A stretch of DNA of 64,000 nucleotides. It comes from CTSoil-075 sp042610375. GTDB taxonomy: Bacteria; Bacillota; Negativicutes; DSM-13327. The DNA is taken from positions 424,811 to 488,810 of the forward strand of contig NZ_JBGJZL010000002.1 in the NCBI RefSeq assembly GCF_042610375.1. The letters run 5' to 3'. Shown here in pieces: positions 26,628 to 35,820 of the stretch. The translations under genes were made by a program, and so were the position numbers. Each line of letters opens with the position of its first letter. Position 1 is the first letter of the stretch. Below the pieces are notes generated by a model. The model was given only the letters and a program-made list of their open reading frames with translations. It had not been told where the DNA came from and made no database searches.

Positions 26628-26781
26628 TATATACATCCTCCGCTTCATTTACGTACCTTTATTCATATAAATAAAGACCATTTTTTTCGTTGTTTACCCT
26701 GGTATATTTTATTGCAATTTTCCCATATTGGCAAGATTTATTAAAAAACAGCAGCAATATAGTATTTAACAGGACAATTGA

Positions 26782-27783
26782 TCATTTATCTTTCCATGCA
26801 TCTTCATCTTCTGCATTGAAAGTAACACGTTTAAAGCCAAGTTCTTGGGCCGTGCTGATAATCTTATCTTCATCAGAATACTTTTTCAATAAGGAACGTG
26901 CCAATAATTTATATCTTACTGTTAAATATTCGCTATTATCGCCAGATGTAGTAACCAAAATATTCATCTTACTTTTACTCGTTAAATCATCCTCAATACT
27001 TCTTGCATATTGTTTACGCTTTTGTATTTCTTCCATTTTTTTGAGTACTCGTTCCGTCTCACATAATTGATCATTTACCAACTTTGCTGCATTCGCATAT
27101 AATGATTGCGTACTAATATCCGCTAGATCATTTCGTGCTTCTTGAATCTTGGACTGCTCAATATTTCGTTTTGCTCGCGCAAGTAAACTTGCATCGAGTA
27201 TTTCTGTAAATTCTGGGGAAAGTTCCTTTGCTTGCTGGTAATAGCGATTAGTGACTTGTACATACGTGAAAATTTCTTTGATGTTCTTTGCTCTTTGAAT
27301 ATCCAGTTCTGTGATAGTATCATTTTCTATTATTTTTTGTGCGTCCACGATCGCGATACCTGTTTCACGAGCTGCAATTTCTGCAGCAAGACTATCTGCC
27401 TCTTTTCGAACACTCGAATTATCCGATAATTTTAGTAATAATAGTTTCGCCTCATTTACTCGTCCCCATGTTACTTTTGATAATTCCTCATTATCAGAAT
27501 ATCCCTCGGCAAGAAATAGCTTTGCTTGACCAATTACCGTTTCATCTTTTTTCGATGTATTATAGCTTAAAAGTGCAGGTATTCCAAGTGCTAAAATAAC
27601 AATAACGACAAGTATTTTCCAGTCGGTTTTAAGCATATTCAGCATGATGGAATATTTCCATTCTCCAGTCTTATTTTGAACAGTGCTCGATTCAGCACCT
27701 TCAGGCTCAACTAATAATTTAAAACAATGCGGGCAATAAACTGTATCTGACTTGCATTCTTGTTTACAATAAGGGCAATGCAT
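26782..27783 (-). CDS. Zinc-ribbon membrane protein, function unknown
   Basis: 333 residues. N terminus has two Cys pairs (CPYCKQEC, CPHC) forming a zinc ribbon, then one transmembrane helix (about 52-72), then a long, charged, mostly helical extracytoplasmic part with no signature I recognise. Zinc-ribbon plus single helix proteins are common in Firmicutes and mostly uncharacterised. AGAGGTG lies 5 nt before the ATG. It appears monocistronic. Confidence 0.72.
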   Translation of the reverse strand: MHCPYCKQECKSDTVYCPHCFKLLVEPEGAESSTVQNKTGEWKYSIMLNMLKTDWKILVVIVILALGIPALLSYNTSKKDETVIGQAKLFLAEGYSDNEELSKVTWGRVNEAKLLLLKLSDNSSVRKEADSLAAEIAARETGIAIVDAQKIIENDTITELDIQRAKNIKEIFTYVQVTNRYYQQAKELSPEFTEILDASLLARAKRNIEQSKIQEARNDLADISTQSLYANAAKLVNDQLCETERVLKKMEEIQKRKQYARSIEDDLTSKSKMNILVTTSGDNSEYLTVRYKLLARSLLKKYSDEDKIISTAQELGFKRVTFNAEDEDAWKDK

Positions 27784-27935
27784 AACGCACCTCTTTATAT
27801 TGGCTACAACATAATAGCACTATTCATTTCACGACTTTTATTTATTCGGCGAAAAATAGATAGATTCCTTTGTATCATCATTATTATTTTTCCAAACAAA
27901 AGAAATATAATCACTTTTTTATAAAAAATACAGAA

Positions 27936-27969
27936 TGCCTATATCATCAGTGTTTTGAGGATATAGGCA
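27936..27969 (-). terminator. Terminator after the hybrid kinase gene
   Basis: Stem TGCCTATAT/ATATAGGCA; the minus strand continues TTCTGTATTTTTT. It is 32 nt past the kinase stop. Just beside it, GGGACA-N7-TGTCCC (27979-27997) is a second small hairpin. Confidence 0.7.
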
Positions 27970-28000
27970 GGAAACGGGGACAGAATACTTGTCCCATAAT

Positions 28001-30445
28001 TTACTTTTTCAACCACTTATTAATTACCCTACGAATTTCAGCTAGGTTAATTGGTTTTGAAATGTAATCATCCATACCTGCTTCCAAGCACTTTTCTCGA
28101 TCGCCCTTCAAAGCATACGCAGTCATTGCTATAATCGGTGTGCGAAGGTTTTTATCTTTCTCGCTCGATCTAATTTGAGTTGTTGCAGAATAACCATCCA
28201 AATAAGGCATATTCACATCCATCAAAATCACGTCAAATTTTTCCTGTTGGAATGCATTAATCGCTTCTCTTCCATTTTCTACAGCAATGACCTTAAAGCC
28301 ATTTTTCTCTAATAGTATAGTTACCATATTTCTACTTACTGGATCATCTTCAGCAACTAACACTGTTTTAGTTGCTGAAGATTCATACTGAATAAGTTCA
28401 TCATCCATACTATTGATTACCTTTGTCACTCTGTCTTGAATTCCAAAAACGGCCGTAAAAAAGAACGTGCTTCCTCTACTTTCTTTACTTTCTACACCAA
28501 TCTCGCCTTCCATTAGCAAAATGATATTTTTGGAAATTGCAAGCCCAAGCCCTGTACCTCCAAATTGTTTCGTGTGAGAATCATCTACCTGACTAAACCG
28601 TTTGAACAGTTTATCCAGTTTATCCTCTGCAATTCCAATTCCCCTATCTTTTATGGAGAACTTTAATTTTATTTTCTGGTTAAGTATTTCTTCAATCACA
28701 ACAGCGACAATAATTTCGCCTTCTGTTGTAAATTTAATTGCGTTTCCGACTAAATTCGAAAGTACTTGCCGTACTCGAACTGAATCACCAATGATTTGAT
28801 CTGGTATCTTCTTATCAATATGTAACCTAATAGATAAGCCCTTTTGCTTCGCACCTATGTCAAATAATTCGGCAACTTCATGCATAGTATCTTGAACATT
28901 AAAGGGTGCCCTTTCCAAATTAATTTTACCCGCCTCAATTTTCGAGTAGTCCAAGATATCGTTTAGTACGCGCAGGAGTAATGTTGCTGAGCTCTTAACA
29001 GTCTTTAGATATTCCCGTTGTTCTTCTTGTAAATCCGTCATAAGAGTAATATCTGTCATTCCAATAATTCCATTCATTGGTGTTCTAATTTCATGACTCA
29101 TATTCGCCAGAAATTCACTTTTTGCTTGATTTGCTTTTTCTGCCGCTTGAGTGGCTATTTGTAATGCAGCATTGGTTTGCTCTAGTTCCTGTGTACGTTC
29201 TTTTACTTTTTCTTCAAGATTAAAAATAAATTTAGATAGTTGTTCAGCCATTTTATTAAAGGAAGTTGATAATTTGCCAATTTCATCGTTTCTGATAACT
29301 TCTGCCCGTTCAAATAACTCACCTTTTGAATATTTTTCCGTGGTTTGAATCAAATTATAAATAGGTTTTAGTATATATTCTATGCGTTTTTTCCAAAGTA
29401 AAATAGAAATGATGATGACGATTAAAGTGGCAGTGATGAAAATATGAATACCATTTAGTATTTCATTGGTAAACTGACTTTCCGAAATTATGGTGATAAT
29501 CAGCCAATTAAGTCCATTCTTTTGATAATCTGTCAGTTTTATATGTAGTTTGTCATGGGGTGTAGTCACAAGCATATAAGGATTGCCATCCTGTTTATAG
29601 CGTTGATATGCTTTTATGACAGATGGATTATCGATTTCTTCTAATTTAATACCCTTTATATTTTTATCAGGAAGGATGATAAAGTTTGGCATTTCAACAG
29701 AATTGGCTATCATTTCACCTGAGGACTTATCGACAATATAAGCCGTCGCCTTCTTATCTTCAACAATTTCTTTTAAATAAGTATTGATTTTTGACAGGAT
29801 CAAATGAGTACCTAATACGCCCTTAAGTGTACCATCTTGTCTATAAATAGGATAAGAAGCGGTAATTGCTAAATCATTCATAACGAAATGTTTATAAATA
29901 GGAGAAAATATAGGTCGTTTCTCCTTGGCTGCAACTTTATACCAATCTCTTGTTCGCGGGTCGAATTCACCAAATTCGCCTACGAATTCTCCAACTGTAA
30001 GCTCTTCAGTGATCGTATAATAGCGAGATTTTCCATGGGTTGTATCATCGCTTTTCATAATCTCAAGCTGATTGTGAGTATTACGACGCACACCATAATA
30101 TTCACCTGTTTCCGTACCAAAACTAAAACTATAGACTTCACTTGGATTGGCTTTCATAACCCCAGCGAAATAGCTATCACGCTTTGCTTGCTGATCGATA
30201 TCGACAAGGTCTCTTTTGATTACATTAGCATTGACTTCATTAATATATAGAGGAATACTCAAAAAAGTTTCGACCTTGTTTATGATATCCTTAGTTGCAT
30301 CATTTTCCATTTGCTCAACGAGGGTATCGATTGACATTTTCCATTTAGAAAAAGCAACATAACCAATGATACTACTCATTATAATACTCATTGCAATAAA
30401 TGAAGTAATAATTGTATTTTTAAGAGAATTCCTATCTTTATCCAT
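28001..30445 (-). CDS. Hybrid sensor histidine kinase: dCache-HAMP-HisKA-HATPase-REC
   Basis: 814 residues. Transmembrane helix near 10-32, an extracytoplasmic dCache domain (about 40-320) with the family motif DPRTRDWYK near 162-170, second helix near 333-350, HAMP (about 351-405), coiled coil, HisKA with NMSHEIRTPMNGI (His451), HATPase with N box LVGNAIKFT and G boxes DRGIGIAEDKL and GGTGLGLAI, and a C-terminal receiver with VILMDVNMPYLDG. dCache domains bind small ligands such as amino acids or carboxylates. AAGGAGG precedes the ATG by 4-5 nt. No HPt protein or output regulator is adjacent, so the partner lies elsewhere. Confidence 0.93.
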   Translation of the reverse strand: MDKDRNSLKNTIITSFIAMSIIMSSIIGYVAFSKWKMSIDTLVEQMENDATKDIINKVETFLSIPLYINEVNANVIKRDLVDIDQQAKRDSYFAGVMKANPSEVYSFSFGTETGEYYGVRRNTHNQLEIMKSDDTTHGKSRYYTITEELTVGEFVGEFGEFDPRTRDWYKVAAKEKRPIFSPIYKHFVMNDLAITASYPIYRQDGTLKGVLGTHLILSKINTYLKEIVEDKKATAYIVDKSSGEMIANSVEMPNFIILPDKNIKGIKLEEIDNPSVIKAYQRYKQDGNPYMLVTTPHDKLHIKLTDYQKNGLNWLIITIISESQFTNEILNGIHIFITATLIVIIISILLWKKRIEYILKPIYNLIQTTEKYSKGELFERAEVIRNDEIGKLSTSFNKMAEQLSKFIFNLEEKVKERTQELEQTNAALQIATQAAEKANQAKSEFLANMSHEIRTPMNGIIGMTDITLMTDLQEEQREYLKTVKSSATLLLRVLNDILDYSKIEAGKINLERAPFNVQDTMHEVAELFDIGAKQKGLSIRLHIDKKIPDQIIGDSVRVRQVLSNLVGNAIKFTTEGEIIVAVVIEEILNQKIKLKFSIKDRGIGIAEDKLDKLFKRFSQVDDSHTKQFGGTGLGLAISKNIILLMEGEIGVESKESRGSTFFFTAVFGIQDRVTKVINSMDDELIQYESSATKTVLVAEDDPVSRNMVTILLEKNGFKVIAVENGREAINAFQQEKFDVILMDVNMPYLDGYSATTQIRSSEKDKNLRTPIIAMTAYALKGDREKCLEAGMDDYISKPINLAEIRRVINKWLKK

Positions 30446-30840
30446 TTTCCTCCTTAAAAAGTTATTTTATCAAAACTTTTGTATTTGATAAAATAAAAGT
30501 TAAATTAAAGTTTTGCTTTAATATTTAATAGATTAATAAAAAGCACTCTCATAAATTATTCATTTTATTTGGCTTAAACCTTAATAAATGGTTCGCTAAA
30601 AACAAACAAATTCCTTTAAAAATCAACATAATTTTCCCCAATAAATTCTCTCATTCAGAATTTTCATACATAAGAGACGTGGGGATAGGATTAAATAAAA
30701 AATTTCTGCCAGATACATTTTTAATCTGGCAGAAATTTTCTCACATTATATATTTTTTATGAGTTTAAGGAAAAGTGATATGGGTTTGTCTATCACCTCT
30801 AACGGCGAAATCTTAGTTAGTCTTATAAAGCAACAAAGCT
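30446..30840. other. Gene-free stretch between hybrid kinase and chemoreceptor
   Basis: AT-rich. The only clear element is the hairpin listed at 30700-30738. No small frame with a ribosome site, no riboswitch fold and no repeat shared with other parts of the window is seen. It must contain the kinase promoter; I cannot place it with confidence. Confidence 0.5.
30700..30738. terminator. Terminator after chemoreceptor gene (copy with CTGCCAGAT core)
   Basis: Perfect 15-bp stem AAATTTCTGCCAGAT/ATCTGGCAGAAATTT with A and T runs outside, working in both directions. It lies about 100 nt past the chemoreceptor stop and shares its core with the hairpin at 25407-25449. Confidence 0.78.
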
Positions 30841-32841
30841 TTAAATATGAAATTTTTGTAAGCTACCCTGCAATTCACTGGCCATTAAGCTGAGTTCATC
30901 ACAAGATGTAGCAATTTGCTCCATGGCAGCAGACTGCTCTTCTGCTGCTGCCGAGACGGTTTGCGTTTCATCAGCATTTTCTTTGTTTATAACTGTTACT
31001 TCCTTCATCGTCGTTACAACGTGTTGACTACCACTTGCCATATGTTGGGTAGAAGTTGATATTTCGTGAATCTGAGTTGAAACCTGGTTGATAATCTTTA
31101 CAATCTGATTAAATGCATTGCCTGCTGAATCGACAGTAACCGTCCCCAATTCAACTTCCCGAGTGCCGATATTCATCGCTACTACCGCTTTATCAGTTTC
31201 ACTTTGTATTTCACTTATGAGAGACGCAATTTGCTTTGCAGCTTCTTGGGATTGCTCCGCAAGTTTTCGCACCTCTTCCGATACCACAGCGAATCCACGA
31301 CCTTGTTCACCTGCTCTAGCCGCCTCAATAGCTGCGTTTAGTGCAAGCAAATTGGTTTGTCCAGCAATACCGGAAATAGTATCTACAATCTGACCTATTT
31401 CCTTCGAACGTTCGCCAAGTTTAGTTACAACTTCCGCCGATTTTGTGACCGTTTTCTCAATATTATTCATTTGGTTTACTACTTGGCTAATAGCCTGGCT
31501 ACCATCCTTAGCAGCTGCAGCGGCGTCTCCAGTAGCGCTCACAACTTTACTTGTATTAATGGCTATTTCCTCAGAACCTTGTGCCATCTTATGAATTTCC
31601 GTCATTGTATTATTGATCGAATTAACTTGACGTTCAGTCCCTCCTGCTACCTTCGCAATGGAACCTGCTACCTGACTCGCTGCCTGAGCCGTTTCTTCTG
31701 TACCTACTTTTAGCTGAGTCGATATATTTGTTATATGTTCAGTGACTTGGGTAACTTGTGTCAATATAGCCCACAGTTTTGTCCGCATTTGTTTCATGGC
31801 CACTCTAAGATCACCTATTTCATCTTGAATATTATGCTGGATCTTACTATTTTCTAGCATTGTTCCTTCTGTAAAATCTCCCTCTGATACTTTTTTGACA
31901 TATTCAACTATTTCTCTAAGGGGACGAACAATTCTATCCGCAAGTTTATTTACAACGAAAAAAGTAATAAGCATACCTAATAAGAACAACCCGGCAAAAA
32001 CCCACTTCAATCTAGAAACTGGCAGGAATTCTTCAGCACTCGGAGCGGCAACGAAGACACCCCACTTGTCTTGGGTGGGTGAAAATGCCACCAAATATTC
32101 AATTCCATCCAACATTGCAATTGTGTATCCCGTTTTCCCGCTTTTCATGTCATTCATCGCATTGACCAATTCAGGACTATTTAAATCTTCTATTTTCTTA
32201 TTCATAATAATTTCTTTATTTGGGTGACTGACAATAATTCCGCCAGGTGACACCAACATGCCATAGCCAGCCTGACCAATTTTAAACTCATCGATTTCCT
32301 TCGTAAATTGTTCTAAAAGCATTCCGCCTGTTACTGCACCAACTACTTGACCACCTATTGAAATAGGGGCGGCTCCCACCACGATTGGTTTATTATAGAG
32401 TAATGAAATAATTGGTTCACCAAAAAAAGGAGTTCCTCCTGACAAACGTTTTACATATTCTAGTTTTGATGCATCCACTACTTTACCTAAACTAGTTATG
32501 GCAGTTTTTCCAGTCAAATCTGGAAAAAAAGTAACAGGATTCCACTCAGGGAAGTCATCATGCATCCTTTTGACAAATTCAAGTTGTTTGTCGGAATTAC
32601 CAGTGAGCAGGAAAAATTGGGACGTTCCCTGCTTCCCAAAAGATATCATAACTGTTTTCTCTTGTTGCATATGAACATCGAATCCCCTGCCCAACTCTTC
32701 TGCACGAATCTGAAATTTTTCCTCAATGTTACTGCGTACCAAGTTGGACGTATTCCAATAAGCGATCAATATAACTCCAAGTAACACCACACCAATAATT
32801 GCCATCACTGAAGTAATAAGCTGCGTCTTCAAGCTTTTCAT
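30841..32841 (-). CDS. Methyl-accepting chemotaxis protein with Cache sensor
   Basis: 666 residues. Transmembrane helix at 7-29, a Cache-type extracytoplasmic sensor (about 35-275), second helix near 280-302, HAMP (about 303-360) and a cytoplasmic signalling domain whose hairpin tip reads EQGRGFAVVSEEVRKLAEQS with the preceding GIAGQTNLLALNAAIEAARA. It signals through CheA/CheW, none of which is in the window. ATG 32841 is preferred because GGGAGG precedes it by about 10 nt; the frame from 32871 has no site. Ligand unknown. Confidence 0.93.
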   Translation of the reverse strand: MKSLKTQLITSVMAIIGVVLLGVILIAYWNTSNLVRSNIEEKFQIRAEELGRGFDVHMQQEKTVMISFGKQGTSQFFLLTGNSDKQLEFVKRMHDDFPEWNPVTFFPDLTGKTAITSLGKVVDASKLEYVKRLSGGTPFFGEPIISLLYNKPIVVGAAPISIGGQVVGAVTGGMLLEQFTKEIDEFKIGQAGYGMLVSPGGIIVSHPNKEIIMNKKIEDLNSPELVNAMNDMKSGKTGYTIAMLDGIEYLVAFSPTQDKWGVFVAAPSAEEFLPVSRLKWVFAGLFLLGMLITFFVVNKLADRIVRPLREIVEYVKKVSEGDFTEGTMLENSKIQHNIQDEIGDLRVAMKQMRTKLWAILTQVTQVTEHITNISTQLKVGTEETAQAASQVAGSIAKVAGGTERQVNSINNTMTEIHKMAQGSEEIAINTSKVVSATGDAAAAAKDGSQAISQVVNQMNNIEKTVTKSAEVVTKLGERSKEIGQIVDTISGIAGQTNLLALNAAIEAARAGEQGRGFAVVSEEVRKLAEQSQEAAKQIASLISEIQSETDKAVVAMNIGTREVELGTVTVDSAGNAFNQIVKIINQVSTQIHEISTSTQHMASGSQHVVTTMKEVTVINKENADETQTVSAAAEEQSAAMEQIATSCDELSLMASELQGSLQKFHI

Positions 32842-33075
32842 CCTAAAATTTCCTCCCTCTTTGCATATCAATTTAAAACGTACAGACCTCTGACAAATAC
32901 GAATGCATTCAATAAAAGAATAAAACTGACACCATATAAAAAACGATGCCAGTTTGTGTAAGTTAAAGATATTTTACGAATGAGCTTTTATGACTGCCCG
33001 TTAAATTCGCAATCGAGTTTTACCTAACACTGGAAGTTTATAGCGTCACCCTATCATATTTTGCTCACAATATTA

Positions 33076-33141
33076 CTAGGAAAAATAACATAAGATATTC
33101 GATTCTGGTATAGTACTCATATAAACTAAAACCACTTTCAT
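33076..33141 (-). CDS. Possible 21-residue small protein or leader peptide
   Basis: ATG at 33141 preceded by a consensus AAAGGAGG with 8-nt spacing; the frame gives MKVVLVYMSTIPESNILCYFS and a stop. The ribosome site is among the best in the window, which argues for translation, but the product is very short and resembles a truncated N terminus. It could be a leader, a small protein, or the relic of a lost gene. Confidence 0.3.
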   Translation of the reverse strand: MKVVLVYMSTIPESNILCYFS

Positions 33142-33261
33142 TGAAAAAGCCTCCTTTTATCACGAATATACTACATACTACATCCCACGTTGATTATTAT
33201 TACACATCGTAAATTAAATGTAAATAATAATTATTCAAATTTTGTAATTATTAAAAAATCT

Positions 33262-33308
33262 AAAAGGTCTGGTTGATGTGATTTATAAACACATCAACCA
33301 GACCTTTT
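33262..33308 (-). terminator. Terminator after DUF3887-like gene
   Basis: Perfect 19-bp stem AAAAGGTCTGGTTGATGTG paired with its complement after a 9-nt loop; the stem begins at the base before the stop codon of the lipoprotein gene and the minus-strand 3' arm ends in TTTT. Confidence 0.88.
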
Positions 33309-33309
33309 A

Positions 33310-33744
33310 TTAGTTGCCACGTAACTTTTGAGAGTCCATCCAGAATCCCGATATATAGTTCTTTCCATTTCTATCACTGAAAACACTTCTAACGATTACA
33401 TCACCTGACTCTTCCGAAAACTTGGCTTTATAGGTCACTACTACAAATTGATCTTTCTTTTCAACAGAAACAAGTTCTTTTGATATATATTGACCTATCT
33501 TGTTTTTCATTCCTGGAATAGTATTGTAATACTTTATTTCATCTAAGCCGTTCTTCATTTGCTCATCAAAATCCTGTGAGAAGCGGGAGTAATTATCTTC
33601 ATTCATTGCTATCAGAATATTCTCTGTTATAGGATCAGCATATTGTTTTACCTCGGCAAGAGGAATTTCTTGAGCCGAACAACCCGACAATATTATTAGA
33701 AGAATTAGTGCTGTTAATAACAAGATATTTTTATACAATTTCAC
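33310..33744 (-). CDS. DUF3887-like lipoprotein
   Basis: 144 residues. Lipobox LLILLSGC, then a compact domain with a pattern seen in DUF3887 proteins (repeat of a helix-rich half ending in a KIGQYISKE segment and a beta half with VVVTYKAKFSEESGDV). These small exported lipoproteins have no known activity. GTG 33744 is preferred: GGAG lies 9 nt upstream and gives a classical lipoprotein start MKLYKN; ATG 33759 lacks a site. Confidence 0.75.
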   Translation of the reverse strand: MKLYKNILLLTALILLIILSGCSAQEIPLAEVKQYADPITENILIAMNEDNYSRFSQDFDEQMKNGLDEIKYYNTIPGMKNKIGQYISKELVSVEKKDQFVVVTYKAKFSEESGDVIVRSVFSDRNGKNYISGFWMDSQKLRGN

Positions 33745-34014
33745 TTTATCAATCTCCATATCATTATTTTATTCTATATTATAACTTATTTGTATATTGA
33801 TTACAATTGATAATTTCCTTTATTTGCAAAATATAATTATACATGTCCAAATTAGTTAGATACCTTAATTATTGAAAATAAGCTTTATCACCATAGACCT
33901 ATTTTATGTTGCTTCCCTATATGTTGACTTTTCAGTGGTTTCAACCTGTCCCTATATCCCTCTTTTGTCAAAAATGTCAAGTTTAAATATAGAAATAGAA
34001 TGTCAATACCTCCT

Positions 34015-35820
34015 CTAAAGGTCAGTTTGCGTAAATTGGCTATTATAAATATCTGCGTAAATTCCCTTCTTATCCAGCAGTTCCAGATGGGTCCCCGTTT
34101 CTGCAATATCTCCTTGATTCATAACCAAAATACGGTCAGCCTCATAAATGGTTGACAGACGGTGGGCAATCACAAAACTTGTGCGTCCTTTTAGCAGGCG
34201 CTTCATTGCACTTTGGATGATCATCTCTGTACGGCTGTCTACATTAGAAGTAGCCTCATCTAAAATTAATATATCTGGATTACCGACAAAGGCTCTTGCA
34301 ATCGTGATAAGCTGACGCTGACCTTGGGAGATGGTATCCGCTTCCTCGCCTAACACAGTATAATAGCCATCTGGCAGTTTTTGAATAAAATCATCCGCGT
34401 AGGCTGCTTTGGCTGCGGCGTATATCTGCTTCTTAGTTGCCTTTTCATTTCCGTAACGAATATTATCGTAAATCGTACCGGAAAATAGCCACGCATCCTG
34501 CAACACCATACCGACCTGCTTTCGGGTTTTGTCACGACCTACATTGCGTATATCCGTTCCATCAATGCGGATTCCTCCGCCCTCGATTTCGTAAAAACGT
34601 TCCAGCAGATTGATGAGCGTCGTTTTTCCCGCCCCAGTATGTCCCACAATCGCGATCATCTGTCCGTCTTTGACTTCCATACAAAAATCCTTCATTAATA
34701 GTTCATCGCTATAGCCAAATTTTACATGCTCAAAAACAATCTTCGCCGTTTCTTCATCCTTATTGGGAAACTCTGTTTTATATTCCACCATCTCCTCTGC
34801 ATCCAATAGTTCAAAGATACGTTCAGCGGATGTGATGGCCGATAAAAGATTGCCCCAAATTTGCGATAGTTTTACCAATGGCAATGAAAACTGTGTGGAA
34901 TACTGTAAGAAAGCTTGCATATCTCCGATGAGGATGGAGCCCTCCACAACTTTGAGTGCACCTACTACAGCGAAAAGAATATAAATGATATTTTGTATAA
35001 TAGACAAGCTTGGTATCATACAACCACCAAAAAATCTTGCCCTCCAGCCGGAAACTACCATTTTTTCATTTATAGCATCCAGCTTTTTAAGCGCTTTTTC
35101 TTCACCATTAAAACTTTTTGTTACTAAAAACCCTTGATAGACTTCCTCGATTTGTCCATTGAGTTCGCCTTGTAGAGCGTAATATTTTTTGTTATTTTTT
35201 TTTGTTTGCGGCGTCAGAAGGGCCATCACAAACATACTGCCCGGAATGGATATGCAAGCAATCAGGGTAAGAATTGGACTGATAGAAATCATCATTCCTA
35301 CCATGCCGACGATGAGAATCACACTAAAAATTATTCCAGACAGGCTCTGCTGCAAATTCGCTCCAATATTGTCTACATCATTGGCAGCGATTGATATAAG
35401 ATTACCAGTTGGATGTTTATCAAAGAAGGACACGGGAAGTCCATTCATCTTTGCTTTTAGTGCATTTCTCAGGGTATAGGTGGTCTTTTGTGCAACAACG
35501 TTCGTCATTTGCTCCTGAGCAACGGAAGTAATAAATATGCCTACATATAATACAGCTACCAATAATAGGGTGGCAGATAGTTCGCTAAAGTTAATGCCGC
35601 CCTGCTCACTCATTCCATTAAATAGTAGAGTAAAAGCATTTCCAAGTATCTTAGGACTTATCACTTGCGTGATGGTTCCGGCAATCACTACAATAATCGT
35701 TACGACAATAAGCCAGCGACTTTTTTTCATATATCCTAATAGCCTTTTACTTGTACTCCATATATTTTTTGGGGGTGGGTTTATCTTGCTGGTTTTATCG
35801 TTTATACTTTTCCCATTCAC
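34015..35820 (-). CDS. Heterodimeric ABC exporter, canonical half (permease-ATPase fusion)
   Basis: 601 residues. Six-helix type IV exporter membrane domain (about 30-330) and nucleotide-binding domain with Walker A GHTGAGKTT, signature ISQGQRQL (non-consensus; usual LSGGQ), Walker B LILDEATSNVD with the catalytic Glu, and H loop IAHRLST. The ATG overlaps the stop of the partner by 4 nt. The combination with the neighbour, which lacks the catalytic Glu and H-loop His, is the pattern of heterodimeric multidrug exporters such as BmrCD or LmrCD. Last gene of the phosphotransferase operon. Substrate unknown; drug export is the likely role. Confidence 0.93.
   Translation of the reverse strand: MNGKSINDKTSKINPPPKNIWSTSKRLLGYMKKSRWLIVVTIIVVIAGTITQVISPKILGNAFTLLFNGMSEQGGINFSELSATLLLVAVLYVGIFITSVAQEQMTNVVAQKTTYTLRNALKAKMNGLPVSFFDKHPTGNLISIAANDVDNIGANLQQSLSGIIFSVILIVGMVGMMISISPILTLIACISIPGSMFVMALLTPQTKKNNKKYYALQGELNGQIEEVYQGFLVTKSFNGEEKALKKLDAINEKMVVSGWRARFFGGCMIPSLSIIQNIIYILFAVVGALKVVEGSILIGDMQAFLQYSTQFSLPLVKLSQIWGNLLSAITSAERIFELLDAEEMVEYKTEFPNKDEETAKIVFEHVKFGYSDELLMKDFCMEVKDGQMIAIVGHTGAGKTTLINLLERFYEIEGGGIRIDGTDIRNVGRDKTRKQVGMVLQDAWLFSGTIYDNIRYGNEKATKKQIYAAAKAAYADDFIQKLPDGYYTVLGEEADTISQGQRQLITIARAFVGNPDILILDEATSNVDSRTEMIIQSAMKRLLKGRTSFVIAHRLSTIYEADRILVMNQGDIAETGTHLELLDKKGIYADIYNSQFTQTDL

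Larger units (their letters stand above)
32842..33309. other. Gene-poor stretch upstream of the chemoreceptor
   Basis: Contains the possible 21-residue frame at 33076-33141 and the terminator at 33262-33308. A weak hairpin with AAACTG/CAGTTT ends (32923-32955) is also present. I looked for a c-di-GMP (GEMM) riboswitch, often found before chemoreceptors in related bacteria, and saw no GGACGCAAAGC-like core. Confidence 0.45.

Noticed and set aside
32923..32955. Terminator-like hairpin upstream of the chemoreceptor
   Set aside because: Stem is interrupted and no gene ends there; too weak to list as a terminator.
32842..33309. c-di-GMP (GEMM) riboswitch before the chemoreceptor
   Set aside because: No GGACGCAAAGC-like core or matching stems could be found.
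33888..34106. 72-codon frame at the end of the ABC exporter gene
   Set aside because: Out-of-frame shadow of the exporter's C terminus.
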